Shown piece by piece: positions 7,824 to 16,359 of a DNA stretch of 39,520 nt (positions within the stretch are counted from its first letter, which is position 1; the number at the start of each line of letters is the position of its first letter). The notes below the pieces were generated by a model, which saw only the letters and a list, made by a program, of their open reading frames with translations, was not told the origin of the DNA and did no database searches. The stretch is from Lachnospiraceae bacterium (GTDB taxonomy: Bacteria > Bacillota > Clostridia > Lachnospirales > Lachnospiraceae), in the NCBI GenBank assembly GCA_022781985.1, contig JALESH010000031.1:1-39520 (forward strand), read 5' to 3'. The position numbers and the translations under genes were made by a program.

Positions 7824-8705
7824 ATGCTACAGGAAATGATGCACATGATAGAACATACCTTTGAGGACACGCTTAATCTGCTGCCCTTTTTATTCCTGAC
7901 ATATCTCCTGATGGAATATATTGAGCACAGAATGAAGGAGAGAACGAAGCTGGCCATTGAGCGTTCGGGGCGGTTTGCTCCTTTGCTGGGAGGCATCATA
8001 GGAGTTTTTCCCCAGTGCGGTTTTTCTGCGGCCGCCTCCGGTCTGTATGCGGGCAGAGTGATTACTATGGGGACCCTGCTGGCTGTTTTTTTATCCACCT
8101 CCGATGAGATGCTTCCGATCCTCATTTCAGAGCAGATCGGCGGGGGAACCATCCTGAAGCTTTTGGGACTGAAGGCCGGCATCGGCATTGTAAGCGGATT
8201 GGCGCTGGATATGTTAACCGGAAAGCAGAAGAGACAGGAGAGCAGCCGTCATGGGGAGGAGCATATTGATGTGAAGCATCTTTGCAGAAAAGAAAACTGT
8301 CATTGTGAGAGAGGGATCTTCCGGTCGGCCCTTTATCACAGTCTGCAGGTATATCTGTTCATTCTGCTGATCAGCTGTATCCTTAATGGGGTGATCCATT
8401 ATGTGGGTGAGGATGCCCTTGCCGGACTGATTCTGAATCAGCCTGTGCTGGGACAGGCTCTTGCCGGACTGGTGGGGCTGATTCCCAACTGTGCTTCCTC
8501 TGTGGTGATTACCCAGCTCTATCTGGAGGGCATCGTGAGCCTGGGGGCCATGATGTCAGGTCTGCTGGCCGGGGCCGGAGTGGGCCTGCTGGTACTGTTC
8601 AGGGTAAACGATAATATAAAGGAAAATGTAAAAATAACGTTTTTCCTCTATGGTATCGGCGTGGCAGCAGGAATCATAATCGATGCTCTGGGATTTGCGG
8701 TATAG
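7824..8705 (+). CDS. Putative metal-export permease (ArsP_2-like, 'putative manganese transporter')
   Basis: A 293-residue polytopic membrane protein with two similar halves. Each half carries a proline-cysteine motif in a glycine/serine-rich segment: GVFPQCGFSAAASGLYAGR near residue 65 and GLIPNCASSVVITQLYLEG near 220. The halves are joined by a cytoplasmic loop rich in His and Cys (HGEEHIDVKHLCRKENCHCERG, given here in parts: HLCRK, NCHCER). This matches the predicted heavy-metal exporter family annotated as ArsP_2 or as a putative manganese transporter. The metal is not determined. It is the first gene after a strong promoter with a palindromic operator-like element, and a Fur-family regulator follows 54 bp later. 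This supports metal-responsive export. AAGGAAAG precedes the ATG. Confidence 0.75.
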   Translation: MLQEMMHMIEHTFEDTLNLLPFLFLTYLLMEYIEHRMKERTKLAIERSGRFAPLLGGIIGVFPQCGFSAAASGLYAGRVITMGTLLAVFLSTSDEMLPILISEQIGGGTILKLLGLKAGIGIVSGLALDMLTGKQKRQESSRHGEEHIDVKHLCRKENCHCERGIFRSALYHSLQVYLFILLISCILNGVIHYVGEDALAGLILNQPVLGQALAGLVGLIPNCASSVVITQLYLEGIVSLGAMMSGLLAGAGVGLLVLFRVNDNIKENVKITFFLYGIGVAAGIIIDALGFAV

Positions 8706-8737
8706 GCTATGCACCGGACAGATAAAAACTTCAGACA

Positions 8738-8762
8738 CTGGAAGGAGTGTGATGACAGGATG
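8738..8762 (+). promoter_or_regulatory. Extended ribosome-site module, divergent copy
   Basis: TGGAAGGAGTGTGATGACAG ends 1 nt before the ATG at 8760. It closely resembles the three modules at 27599, 32617 and 36550 and decides the start codon of the Fur-family gene. AAGGAG-x-GTGAT matches the complement of the 16S 3' end (AAGGAGGTGAT) with one extra base. Confidence 0.6.
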
Positions 8763-9176
8763 GAATTTCCTTCGGATATAAAACGTACGAAGCAGAGAGA
8801 GGAAATATTCAGAGTTCTCTCCCAGGCTTCGGAGCCCATGAGTGCCCAGGATATCTATCAGCATCTGGTACAGGCTATGGGAAAAGGCAGTCTCTCCGGC
8901 AGCTTTGCCATATCCACAGTATACCGGGTACTGGCTGTCTTTGAGGAAAAGGGATATGTGAATAAATCCACGCTGATGGGAGAGGACATGTCCTATTATG
9001 AGTGGGTGAGGGGACAGCACAAGCATTATGCAGTCTGCCTGAAATGCCACAGGCTGATTCCTTTAAAAGGCTGCCCCTTCGAGCATGGGAGGCCGGACCT
9101 GGATGAAGAAGATTTTGTGATTACAGGCCACAGGCTGGAACTCTACGGCTACTGTGGTGACTGCATGCAGGGGTAA
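8760..9176 (+). CDS. Fur-family transcriptional regulator
   Basis: A 138-residue winged-helix metalloregulator. The N-terminal domain reads KRTKQREEIFRVL...MSAQDIYQHL...ISTVYRVLAVFEEKGYV, the usual Fur DNA-binding region. The C-terminal domain has HKHYAVCLKCHRLIPL, with the metal/zinc His residues and a C-x2-C, and a second C-x2-C at the end (YGYCGDCMQG), which together form the structural zinc site. The iron, manganese, zinc or peroxide specificity cannot be read from sequence. The start is placed at the ATG at 8760 rather than 8709 because of the strong GGAAGGAG module, and the residues before it are not Fur-like. Position after the permease and behind the palindrome suggests it controls its own operon. 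Confidence 0.88.
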   Translation: MEFPSDIKRTKQREEIFRVLSQASEPMSAQDIYQHLVQAMGKGSLSGSFAISTVYRVLAVFEEKGYVNKSTLMGEDMSYYEWVRGQHKHYAVCLKCHRLIPLKGCPFEHGRPDLDEEDFVITGHRLELYGYCGDCMQG

Positions 9177-9245
9177 ATTGCGTGGACAGTGATTAAACAA
9201 AGTTTCTTTTGCCAATACTCTCCTAAAAAAGAAGAGGGTATGATG

Positions 9246-10658
9246 ATGGATTCCATATGGACGACGACCTCCGGCCTGTGTCCCCGGGAAGCGTTATGTG
9301 AAAATCTGACTGCAGATGCAGTGGTGATCGGAGGGGGGATCGCAGGCATACTGACTGCCTGGCTGCTGCAGGAAAAAGGGGTGGATACCGTGCTCCTGGA
9401 GGCCGACCGGATCTGCAGCGGGCAGACCGGAAATACTACTGCCAAGATTACGCTGCAGCATGGCCTTATTTATCACAAATTAATAGAAAAGTCAGGGAGG
9501 GAGCAGGCCGGGCTGTATGCGGAGGCCAACCGCCTGGCGATTGCGGAATACGAAAGAATCATAGAAGAAAAAAAGTTGGAGTGCGGCTTCAGAAGATGTA
9601 GCTCCTACCTGTATTCCAGAACGGAAACAGAGAGGCTGAGGCAGGAGGCTGAGGCAGCCCATAGTCTTGGTATCTGCGCCCGGTTTACAAAGCAGACAGA
9701 GCTGCCCTTTGAGGTAAAGGGGGCTCTGCGTTTTTATGATCAGGCCGTGTTTCATCCTCTGCTCTTTTTAAAGGAGCTGGCAGCAGAGCTGAGAATATAT
9801 GAGCAGACCAAGGTGACGGCGGTAGAGGGGCATGAGGTAATTACATCGGGCGGAAGGATAGGGGCGCCGCATATCGTGTTTGCCACTCACTACCCCTTTA
9901 TCAATGTGCCCGGATTTTATTTTCTGAGGATGCATCAGGAGAGGAGCTATGTGCTGGCTCTGCGGGATACCAGGCAGATGGACAACATCTATTATGGGAT
10001 AGACCAGGACGGCTTGTCCTTCCGCAAGAGCGGGGAGCTGATGCTGCTGGGAGGGGGCAGCCACCGTACCGGTGAAAACCGGGAGGGAGGAAGGTACAGG
10101 GATCTGAGGCTGGCAGCGGAGAAGCTGTTTCCCCGCAGCCGAGAGGTGACCCGCTGGTCGGCTCAGGACTGTATGCCCGCAGATGGCATCCCCTATATCG
10201 GCAGGTATGCAGCAGACAGGCCCGGCTGGTATGTAGCTACAGGGTTTAAAAAATGGGGAATGACCAGTGCCATGGCAGCAGGAATGCTGGTCAGTGACCT
10301 GATCATTGGGAATAGGAATCCCTGGGAGGAGGTGTTTACACCCCAGAGGCTCAACCTGCAGGCTGCAGCCGTAAATCTGATGGAGGATGGTATGAAATCT
10401 GTTCACGGCCTGAGCAAAGGCGTGTTTTCAGCAGCCCCGTGCTGTCCTCATATGGGCTGTGCCCTGGAGTGGAACCCGGATGAGCCGGAGGAGATCCTGA
10501 TCCGGCAGGGCAGGTATCTGCTGTGCATAAAGAGGGTATATTACCGTTTTGCGGCAGAAGGAAAAATTGTGTTTGAATTTCAGGTTGTGCTTTTCTTTGG
10601 GAGAATTTTCATATATTATATAATAGACTCTATATTAACAGGATCGGAGAAATTATAA
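9246..10658 (+). CDS. FAD-dependent oxidoreductase (DAO family) with truncated Rieske-type C-terminus
   Basis: A 470-residue protein of the glycine-oxidase/DadA-like FAD family. It has a dinucleotide-binding fold (AVVIGGGIAGILTAWLLQEKGVDTVLLEA, in parts GGGIAG), a TGNTTAKITLQHG segment typical of YhfW-type fusions, and a late FAD contact region (IPYIGRY...YVATGFKKWGMTSAMAAG). Relatives end in a Rieske [2Fe-2S] domain with CPHMGC and CPCHGSRF motifs. Here the first is intact (CPHMGC, near residue 400), but the second is replaced by LLCIKRVYYRF, and the tail turns into AT-rich codons that overlap the next gene's promoter region. ATG at 9246 is chosen from three consecutive ATGs by spacing to GAGGG. 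The oxidoreductase substrate is unknown. Confidence 0.8.
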   Translation: MDSIWTTTSGLCPREALCENLTADAVVIGGGIAGILTAWLLQEKGVDTVLLEADRICSGQTGNTTAKITLQHGLIYHKLIEKSGREQAGLYAEANRLAIAEYERIIEEKKLECGFRRCSSYLYSRTETERLRQEAEAAHSLGICARFTKQTELPFEVKGALRFYDQAVFHPLLFLKELAAELRIYEQTKVTAVEGHEVITSGGRIGAPHIVFATHYPFINVPGFYFLRMHQERSYVLALRDTRQMDNIYYGIDQDGLSFRKSGELMLLGGGSHRTGENREGGRYRDLRLAAEKLFPRSREVTRWSAQDCMPADGIPYIGRYAADRPGWYVATGFKKWGMTSAMAAGMLVSDLIIGNRNPWEEVFTPQRLNLQAAAVNLMEDGMKSVHGLSKGVFSAAPCCPHMGCALEWNPDEPEEILIRQGRYLLCIKRVYYRFAAEGKIVFEFQVVLFFGRIFIYYIIDSILTGSEKL

Positions 10659-10659
10659 T

Positions 10660-11469
10660 ATGAAAAAGGAAATTAAATTTGCGGTGCTCATCGATGCGGA
10701 TAATATTTCGGATAAATATGTAAAGATCATTTTGGATGAAACTGCAAAGAATGGGGTTACGGCCCATAAGAGAATCTACGGAGACTGGACAAGCAGAAGG
10801 CTGGTCTCCTGGAAGAATGTACTTCTTAACAATTCCATTACACCCATTCAGCAGTATAGTTATACCACAGGAAAGAATGCCACCGATTCAGCCATGATCA
10901 TTGATGCCATGGATATTCTTTATTCCGGCACTGTGGACGGCTTCTGCATTGTATCCTCAGACAGCGATTTTACCCGACTGGCAGCCAGACTGAGGGAGTC
11001 CGGGATGCATGTGATAGGTATGGGGGAGAGTAAGACGCCGAAGCCCTTCATCTCTGCCTGCAACCAGTTTAAATATCTGGATATCCTGCTTTCCAATGAG
11101 GAGCAGGAGGAGGCGCCGGAGAAAAAAGAGGAGCCCTCGGTGGTGAAGACGGTTTCCAGAACTCCAAAAGCAAAGAGGACTGCAAAGGTTTATGAATCCT
11201 TCTCTAAAAAGACAAAGGAGGAGCTGAAGCCACAGACTGATCTGATGATGATAAAGCGTGCCATCATTACGCTGGTAGAGGAGTGCTCTGATGATGATGA
11301 ATGGATACTGTCAGCGGAGCTGAGAAATCAATTAGGAAAACGGTTCCCGGATTTTGATGTCCGCAACTTCGGCTATTCTAAATTTTCTTCCTTTATCAAT
11401 TCCCTTAATATACTGGAGTGCGAACAGGAGCAGAACATCGTTAAGTTCAGGATGAAGGGCAAAAGATAA
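10660..11469 (+). CDS. NYN-domain (LabA/DUF88-like) putative ribonuclease with C-terminal LOTUS/OST-HTH domain
   Basis: A 269-residue protein with an N-terminal NYN domain of the PIN-like nuclease fold (about residues 1-145). The acidic residues expected at the active site are visible in VLIDADN, ATDSAMIIDAMDI and VSSDSDF. A charged linker follows. The C-terminal ~75 residues (LMMIKRAIITLVEE...LSAELRNQLGKRFPDFDVRNFGYSKFSSFINSL) match the LOTUS/OST-HTH winged-helix domain that binds RNA. This pairing is known in bacteria. RNA cleavage is the likely role and targets are unknown. The start lies 1 bp after the preceding stop, with GGAG 10 nt upstream. A TATAAT (10619-10624) inside the preceding frame could give it its own promoter. 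A strong terminator follows. Confidence 0.87.
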   Translation: MKKEIKFAVLIDADNISDKYVKIILDETAKNGVTAHKRIYGDWTSRRLVSWKNVLLNNSITPIQQYSYTTGKNATDSAMIIDAMDILYSGTVDGFCIVSSDSDFTRLAARLRESGMHVIGMGESKTPKPFISACNQFKYLDILLSNEEQEEAPEKKEEPSVVKTVSRTPKAKRTAKVYESFSKKTKEELKPQTDLMMIKRAIITLVEECSDDDEWILSAELRNQLGKRFPDFDVRNFGYSKFSSFINSLNILECEQEQNIVKFRMKGKR

Positions 11470-11513
11470 GGCTTTCGCAGTCCGGCCATAACAGCGCAGC
11501 TGCATAATATCAG

Positions 11514-11560
11514 GAGTCTCAGGGCAGAACCCGTCAGGAGGAGGTTTTGCTTTGAGACTC
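11514..11560 (+). terminator. Intrinsic terminator
   Basis: An 18-bp stem with G-U pairs joins GAGTCTCAGGGCAGAACC (11514-11531) to GGTTTTGCTTTGAGACTC (11543-11560). A T-rich stretch (TCTGTTTTG) follows. It ends the NYN gene. Confidence 0.75.
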
Positions 11561-11588
11561 TCTGTTTTGCTGTGAAATATAATGAATT

Positions 11589-11639
11589 CAAAAAAATAAG
11601 TACCAACCCCATGGCATCCATGCCACAAAATCAGTACTT
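11589..11639 (-). terminator. Intrinsic terminator of tRNA-Lys
   Basis: Read on the minus strand, 11639 to 11598 folds into a continuous hairpin of about 20 bp with a tiny loop and several G-U pairs (AAGTACTG... to ...GGTACTT). A run of seven Ts follows (plus-strand A run, 11589-11597). It lies 5 bp beyond the tRNA 3' end. Confidence 0.8.
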
Positions 11640-11643
11640 GACA

Positions 11644-11716
11644 TGCGCCGCCAGGGGCTCGAACCCTGGACACCCTGATTAAGAGTCAGGTGCTCTACCA
11701 ACTGAGCTAGCAGCGC
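11644..11716 (-). tRNA. tRNA-Lys (CTT anticodon)
   Basis: The 73-nt cloverleaf on the minus strand has an acceptor GCGCTGC pairing with GCGGCGC (one G-U), a D arm GCTCAGTTGGTAGAGC, anticodon stem-loop CCTGA-CTCTTAA-TCAGG, and a T arm with GGTTCGAGCC. The loop places CTT in the anticodon position, decoding AAG. CCA is not encoded. Confidence 0.95.
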
Positions 11717-11736
11717 TTACTTTATTTTTTGTCTCA

Positions 11737-11766
11737 TTTACAAGACAAGTATGATTATAGTATAAT
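11737..11766 (+). promoter_or_regulatory. Sigma-A promoter for tatD
   Basis: TTTACA (11737-11742) and TATAAT (11761-11766) are separated by 18 bp, about 50 bp before the tatD start. It overlaps the tRNA-Lys promoter on the other strand. Confidence 0.6.
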
Positions 11767-11782
11767 ACTTCGTAGTTTGCAA
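11754..11782 (-). promoter_or_regulatory. Sigma-A promoter of tRNA-Lys
   Basis: On the minus strand, TTGCAA (11777-11782) and a perfect TATAAT (11754-11759) are 17 bp apart, upstream of the tRNA. Its -10 abuts the tatD -10 with a single base between them. Confidence 0.75.
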
Positions 11783-11817
11783 GTGTTTTTTAAAAAAAAT
11801 TTTGGAGAGTGTGAAAA

Positions 11818-12585
11818 ATGATATTTGAAAGCCATGCACATTATGATGATAAGGCCTTTGATGAGGACAGGGAGGAACTGCTAAACAGCCTGAAAAGTGG
11901 AGGGATTGAATATGTAATTAATATAGGGGCCAGTCTGGAAACCACCAGGAATACGATAGCCCTGGCGGAACAATATCCCTTTGTCTATGGGGCAGCAGGG
12001 GTACATCCTTCTGAATCGGCTGAATTGAATGAGGACAACTTCTCCCAGCTGAGGGAGCAGTGCTCTCATCCAAAGATTGTGGCAGTGGGGGAAATCGGCC
12101 TGGACTATTATTGGGATGAGCCTGACAGGGAGATTCAGAAAAAATGGTTTCACAGGCAGATGGAGCTGGCAAGGGAGATGAAACTGCCCCTTATCATCCA
12201 CTCCAGAGAGGCTGCAAAGGATACACTGGATATGATGAGGGCTGCCCATGCCGGGGATATAGGAGGTGTGATCCACTGCTTTTCCTATACAAGGGAGACG
12301 GCAGGGGAGTTTCTGGAAATGGATTTCTATTTTGGTATAGGGGGAGTGGCTACCTTTCAGAATGCAAGGAAGCTGAAGGAGGCCATTGCCTATATTCCTA
12401 TGGAAAAGATCCTGTTGGAGACGGACAGCCCTTATCTGGCTCCTGTGCCTTACAGAGGGAAGCGAAATTCCTCCCTGAACCTTCCTCTTATCGCAAAAGA
12501 GATTGCGGAGATCAAAGGGCTGGATTATGAGGAGGTAGTGAATGTTTCTGCCAATAATGCCAAAAGTCTGTTTGGCATAGTCTAA
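11818..12585 (+). CDS. tatD: TatD-family metal-dependent deoxyribonuclease
   Basis: A 255-residue TIM-barrel metallohydrolase of the TatD family. The metal ligands are visible: HAH (ESHAHYDD, residues 5-7), Glu in VGEIGLDYYW, His in LIIHSREAA, His in VIHCFSY and Asp in LETDSPYLAP. The length is typical. TatD proteins are DNases and have been implicated in DNA repair and 3'-end processing. In Firmicutes tatD commonly lies near rsmA, as it does here 27 bp upstream. GGAGAG precedes the ATG, and a promoter is visible 50 bp upstream. Confidence 0.93.
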   Translation: MIFESHAHYDDKAFDEDREELLNSLKSGGIEYVINIGASLETTRNTIALAEQYPFVYGAAGVHPSESAELNEDNFSQLREQCSHPKIVAVGEIGLDYYWDEPDREIQKKWFHRQMELAREMKLPLIIHSREAAKDTLDMMRAAHAGDIGGVIHCFSYTRETAGEFLEMDFYFGIGGVATFQNARKLKEAIAYIPMEKILLETDSPYLAPVPYRGKRNSSLNLPLIAKEIAEIKGLDYEEVVNVSANNAKSLFGIV

Positions 12586-12612
12586 TCAGATCAGAGAAAG
12601 GAATCAGGATAT

Positions 12613-13479
12613 ATGGCGACCTTGGGAACTCCCGGAAGTACAATTGAAATATTAAAAAAATACGGATTTCATTTTCAGAAAAAATATGGTCAGAATTTTT
12701 TGGTTGATCCTCATATTCTGGAGAAAATCACTGCGGTATCCGGTATAACAAAGGATGATTTTGTATTGGAGATAGGGCCCGGCATCGGCACCATGACTCA
12801 GTATCTGGCAGAAAATGCCCGGGAGGTGGCGGCTGTAGAAATCGACAAGGCTCTGATTCCTATTCTGGCAGATACATTATCTTCCTACAATAATGTCACT
12901 GTGATCCACCAGGATATTCTGAAGCTGGATATCAGGAAGCTTGTGGAGCAGAGGAATGGAGGCAGGCCTGTTAAGGTTGTGGCCAATCTTCCATACTATA
13001 TCACTACGCCTATTATTATGGGACTGCTGGAGAGTCATGTGCCGTTGGAAAGTATCACTGTCATGGTGCAGAAGGAGGTTGCCGACCGTATGCAGGTGGG
13101 GCCGGGTACGAAGGATTATGGAGCCCTGTCCCTGGCGGTGCAGTATTATGCAAAGCCGGAGGTGATGATCCAGGTTGCGCCCGCCTGCTTTATGCCGAGG
13201 CCCGGTGTGGGAAGTACGGTGATCAGGCTTACCTGCCATGAGAAGCCGCCGGTTAAGGCAGAGGATGAGGAGTTGATGTTTGCTCTGATCAGAGCCTCCT
13301 TTAACCAGAGGCGCAAGACACTGGTGAATGGAATAGGAAATGCGCAAAACCTGAGCTTTGCCAAGGCTGATGTGCTGTCAGCTCTGGAGCAGATGGGACT
13401 GCCGCCTGCTGTCAGGGGAGAGGAGCTGACGTTGGAGCAGTTCGCCAGGCTGTCTGATTATTTATATCTTTTGACATGA
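12613..13479 (+). CDS. rsmA: 16S rRNA (adenine-N6,N6)-dimethyltransferase RsmA/KsgA
   Basis: A 288-residue S-adenosylmethionine-dependent enzyme that dimethylates the two adjacent adenines in helix 45 of 16S rRNA during 30S maturation. It has the family signature KKYGQNFLVDPHILEKI at the N-terminus, the SAM-binding EIGPGIGTMT, the acidic VEIDKALIPIL, and the catalytic NLPYYITTPIIM motif. The length is normal. It is probably co-transcribed with tatD, since there is only a 27-bp gap and no terminator between them. The promoter of the next gene overlaps its last codons. Confidence 0.97.
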   Translation: MATLGTPGSTIEILKKYGFHFQKKYGQNFLVDPHILEKITAVSGITKDDFVLEIGPGIGTMTQYLAENAREVAAVEIDKALIPILADTLSSYNNVTVIHQDILKLDIRKLVEQRNGGRPVKVVANLPYYITTPIIMGLLESHVPLESITVMVQKEVADRMQVGPGTKDYGALSLAVQYYAKPEVMIQVAPACFMPRPGVGSTVIRLTCHEKPPVKAEDEELMFALIRASFNQRRKTLVNGIGNAQNLSFAKADVLSALEQMGLPPAVRGEELTLEQFARLSDYLYLLT

Positions 13480-13499
13480 AACTGCACCTATGGTAAACT
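13471..13499 (+). promoter_or_regulatory. Sigma-A promoter with extended -10 overlapping the end of rsmA
   Basis: TTGACA (13471-13476), a 17-bp spacer ending in TG-G, and TAAACT (13494-13499). It is placed to drive the TPR protein gene and glgB. Confidence 0.6.
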
Positions 13500-13558
13500 T
13501 AAAAAAATCGGCAACTATGAAAAAGCATTTGAGAAGATAAATTTATGAGGTGAGCACC

Positions 13559-16339
13559 TTGGATAAGTACGAATACAAAGTACGTGCAGAAGAGATTAAG
13601 TCACTGATCGCCGAAGGCGAGTTTGCAGAGGCTGTGAAGATAGCGGATACTATTGACTGGCGCAGGGTAAAGAGTGTGATGATGCTCTGTACTATCAGTG
13701 ATTTATATAAAATAAACCGCAGATTTCAGGAAAGTAAGGATGTTTTGCTTATGGCCTATGAGCGTCATCCCAATGGACGCCTCATCGTTTATTCTTTGTG
13801 TGAGCTGTCGATCAAGATGGGTGAATTCGTACAGGCTGTTGAGTATTACAAGGAGTTTGTCCAGATCGCGCCCAGAGACACTGGGAAGTATATCCTGCAG
13901 TATAAGCTGTATGAAGCTCAGGATGTGAGCCTGGAAGAAAGAATTGCAGTCCTGGAGGAATTCAAAAAGAGAGACTATCGCGAAAAATGGGCCTATGAGC
14001 TGGCCTATCTTTACCACCGAGTAGGTTTGGAAACCAGATGTGTGGAAGAGTGTGATGAGATCTTTCTCTGGTTTGGGGAAGGCAGATATGTGCTGAAGGC
14101 TCTGGAATTAAAGCTTCTTCATCAGCCTCTTACCGACGTGCAGCAAAAAAAATACCTGAATATGAAGCAGGGCAATGAGCCTGTACAGGAGGGGATCAAA
14201 AAAATCCCGGCAGGGGCGGAGGAAGATCCGGCAGGACGGCAGCCTGAATTATGTAAAAGTGATATGAATCATAAAGAGGGTGGGACACAGCCTGGAGAAT
14301 ATCAGCAGCCTGCCGCAGAGAGTCCGGAAGAGGGCATCCGTGTCCAGACCATCGACCTGGGGCAATGCAATACCATGAATCTCCAGGAGGTAGTTGCGGA
14401 GAGTATGAAGGAGCTGATGGAGGTGGAGGAGGCCCCTGTTCAGGCAGTTCCTTCTGTTTCCGCGGGCTCCATCCATCCCTTTCAGCAGGAGGATTATGTG
14501 GGAGTGTCGGGTGCGGCGGCCATTGCCGGCAGTGCTTCTGCAGATCCGTCCGCTCCTGTGGAGCCGGCAGCGGCTCACAGTGTGCAGCAATACGTAGAGG
14601 CTGACATAGCACAGGAGCAGGGTCCGGCATATGGACGGGATGCAGTCCCGGAAGTACAGGAAGAGGTATTTTTTGAGGAAGAGGCCAGGGATATTCTCCT
14701 GGAAGATACCAAGGAGATCAGTATACAGGAGCTGCAGGAAGGGAGCTTTGGCGATACCAGGGAAATGAATCTCAAACGGAGGACGGTCTATCCTTTCTCC
14801 GGCTCCTCTGAGAGGTCCCCTGTCCAGGGAGGAGAGCAGGCATTGGGACCGGAGGCAGAAGAAAGAGAGCCGGCAGTGCAAAAGGCCATCGGACCCATGC
14901 GGATGCCTGCACCAAAGCCTTCCGGATTCGAGCAGATGCTTTCCCAGGAATATGATGGGCAGATCAGTCTGGTGGTACCCAGTAAAAACGGGATTGAAAA
15001 GCAGATCACCGGCCAGATGAATATTGCGGAGATTATGACGGAATGGGAGCGGATAAAGGAGCAAAACGAGGAAAAGCGGAGACAGGATGTGCGGAAACGG
15101 GTGCAGCAGCACACCGGCAATATGTTTTCCGAATTTGATGAAGCTGCCAGGGCGGGAATGCTGGAGCAGCTCCAGAAGGCCAGTGAAAAGGCCATTATGG
15201 AGGAGGCCGGGCTGAAAGCAGAGACTTCTGACGAAGTCGAAATAAAAGAGCTGGAGGAGCTGATCGCCGGCTACAGAGAAAAGCTGAATAAGCTGGAAGG
15301 GGGAGCGGAAAATAAAAGGAGGAAGCAGAAGGCAGCCGAGCAGACACCGGCTGTTGAGGAGGCTGCGGATGAGTCTGGAAGCATGCAGGAGGCACAGGCT
15401 CCCCCGGAATCCGTAGAGAGGACGGAAGTGTCAGGGGAAGAGGCGGATACAGAGGAGGAACCGTTGGTTTCCCGGGCAGAAAGGGAGCCGGGAACCCAGG
15501 ATCTGGTAAAAGCGATCAGGGAAGAGCTGGAGGAGCACTCCCTGTTTAGGGGGCAGGAAAAGGCAGAGGAGACCGCTGCTCCTCCAGGAAGCAGGGTCTT
15601 TTCTGAGGAAGAGAAGGAGCTGTTTGGTCAATTCATCAGCAGCAGGCAGAGCAGAGAGCAGATTCTTGCCGCAATGGAGACAATGGGGCTGGATTCCTGC
15701 AGCGGAAATGTGATTATTACAGGAGAAGAGGGATCGGGTACCATTGAGCTTGCCAAAAGGCTGGTTCATGTACTCCAGACGTCGGACAGCAACTTTTCCG
15801 GCAAGGTGGCCAGGGTATCGGCAGACACACTGAACAAAAAGGATGTAAGGGCTGTTTTTGATAAGCTGACTGACGGCGCACTGATTGTAGAGCATGCTTC
15901 GGATATTTCCCACAATACTGCGGCTGATCTGAGTAAGATACTGGCAGAGGAGAACAGAGGGCTGTTTTTGATTTTGGAGGATCAGATTGACGAAATGAAT
16001 GCTTTTCTTGAGGAGAATCAGGAGCTTGCGGATCATTTTGATGCCAGGATAGATGTGGACTCTCTGGATGACAGATCTCTTGTGGAATATGCCAGACAGT
16101 ATGCAGAGAAAAATGAATGCTCCATTGATGAGCTGGGAGTTCTGGCATTACATACAAGGATCGCGGATATGCAGACCGGTGATCATGAGGTGACGGTGGC
16201 AGAGGTAAAGGATTTGGTGGATGATGCCATCTATTTTGCCAGAAAGAAGAACCTGAAGCATTTCCTTGATATCCTGCTGGGCAAAAGATATGATGAGGAG
16301 GATATGATCATTCTCCGTGAAAAGGATTTTATGCACTAA
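13559..16339 (+). CDS. TPR protein with long disordered linker and C-terminal degenerate AAA+ (CbbX/SpoVK-like) module
   Basis: A 926-residue cytoplasmic protein in three parts. Residues ~1-210 form helical TPR-like hairpins ([13 protein letters not shown]...[17 protein letters not shown]...[13 protein letters not shown]). Residues ~210-680 are a Glu/Pro/Ala-rich, low-complexity linker with short predicted coiled coils. Residues ~690-926 align by eye with CbbX/SpoVK-type AAA+ domains but lack the key residues. The P-loop reads [14 protein letters not shown], without the GK[ST] lysine, and the Walker B position reads GALIVEHAS instead of hydrophobic-DE. It is therefore probably a non-hydrolysing scaffold. 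A TTG start at 13559 is preferred over GTG at 13550, because GAGGTG lies 6 nt before it. glgB follows 20 bp downstream. The function is unknown. Confidence 0.75.
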   Translation: MDKYEYKVRAEEIKSLIAEGEFAEAVKIADTIDWRRVKSVMMLCTISDLYKINRRFQESKDVLLMAYERHPNGRLIVYSLCELSIKMGEFVQAVEYYKEFVQIAPRDTGKYILQYKLYEAQDVSLEERIAVLEEFKKRDYREKWAYELAYLYHRVGLETRCVEECDEIFLWFGEGRYVLKALELKLLHQPLTDVQQKKYLNMKQGNEPVQEGIKKIPAGAEEDPAGRQPELCKSDMNHKEGGTQPGEYQQPAAESPEEGIRVQTIDLGQCNTMNLQEVVAESMKELMEVEEAPVQAVPSVSAGSIHPFQQEDYVGVSGAAAIAGSASADPSAPVEPAAAHSVQQYVEADIAQEQGPAYGRDAVPEVQEEVFFEEEARDILLEDTKEISIQELQEGSFGDTREMNLKRRTVYPFSGSSERSPVQGGEQALGPEAEEREPAVQKAIGPMRMPAPKPSGFEQMLSQEYDGQISLVVPSKNGIEKQITGQMNIAEIMTEWERIKEQNEEKRRQDVRKRVQQHTGNMFSEFDEAARAGMLEQLQKASEKAIMEEAGLKAETSDEVEIKELEELIAGYREKLNKLEGGAENKRRKQKAAEQTPAVEEAADESGSMQEAQAPPESVERTEVSGEEADTEEEPLVSRAEREPGTQDLVKAIREELEEHSLFRGQEKAEETAAPPGSRVFSEEEKELFGQFISSRQSREQILAAMETMGLDSCSGNVIITGEEGSGTIELAKRLVHVLQTSDSNFSGKVARVSADTLNKKDVRAVFDKLTDGALIVEHASDISHNTAADLSKILAEENRGLFLILEDQIDEMNAFLEENQELADHFDARIDVDSLDDRSLVEYARQYAEKNECSIDELGVLALHTRIADMQTGDHEVTVAEVKDLVDDAIYFARKKNLKHFLDILLGKRYDEEDMIILREKDFMH

Positions 16340-16359
16340 AAAAGTTGGGGGTGTTGTGG

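Noticed and set aside
14249-15112. 287-codon minus-strand frame inside the TPR protein gene
   Set aside because: It mirrors the Glu/Pro-rich linker, and shows no recognisable domain or start signal.
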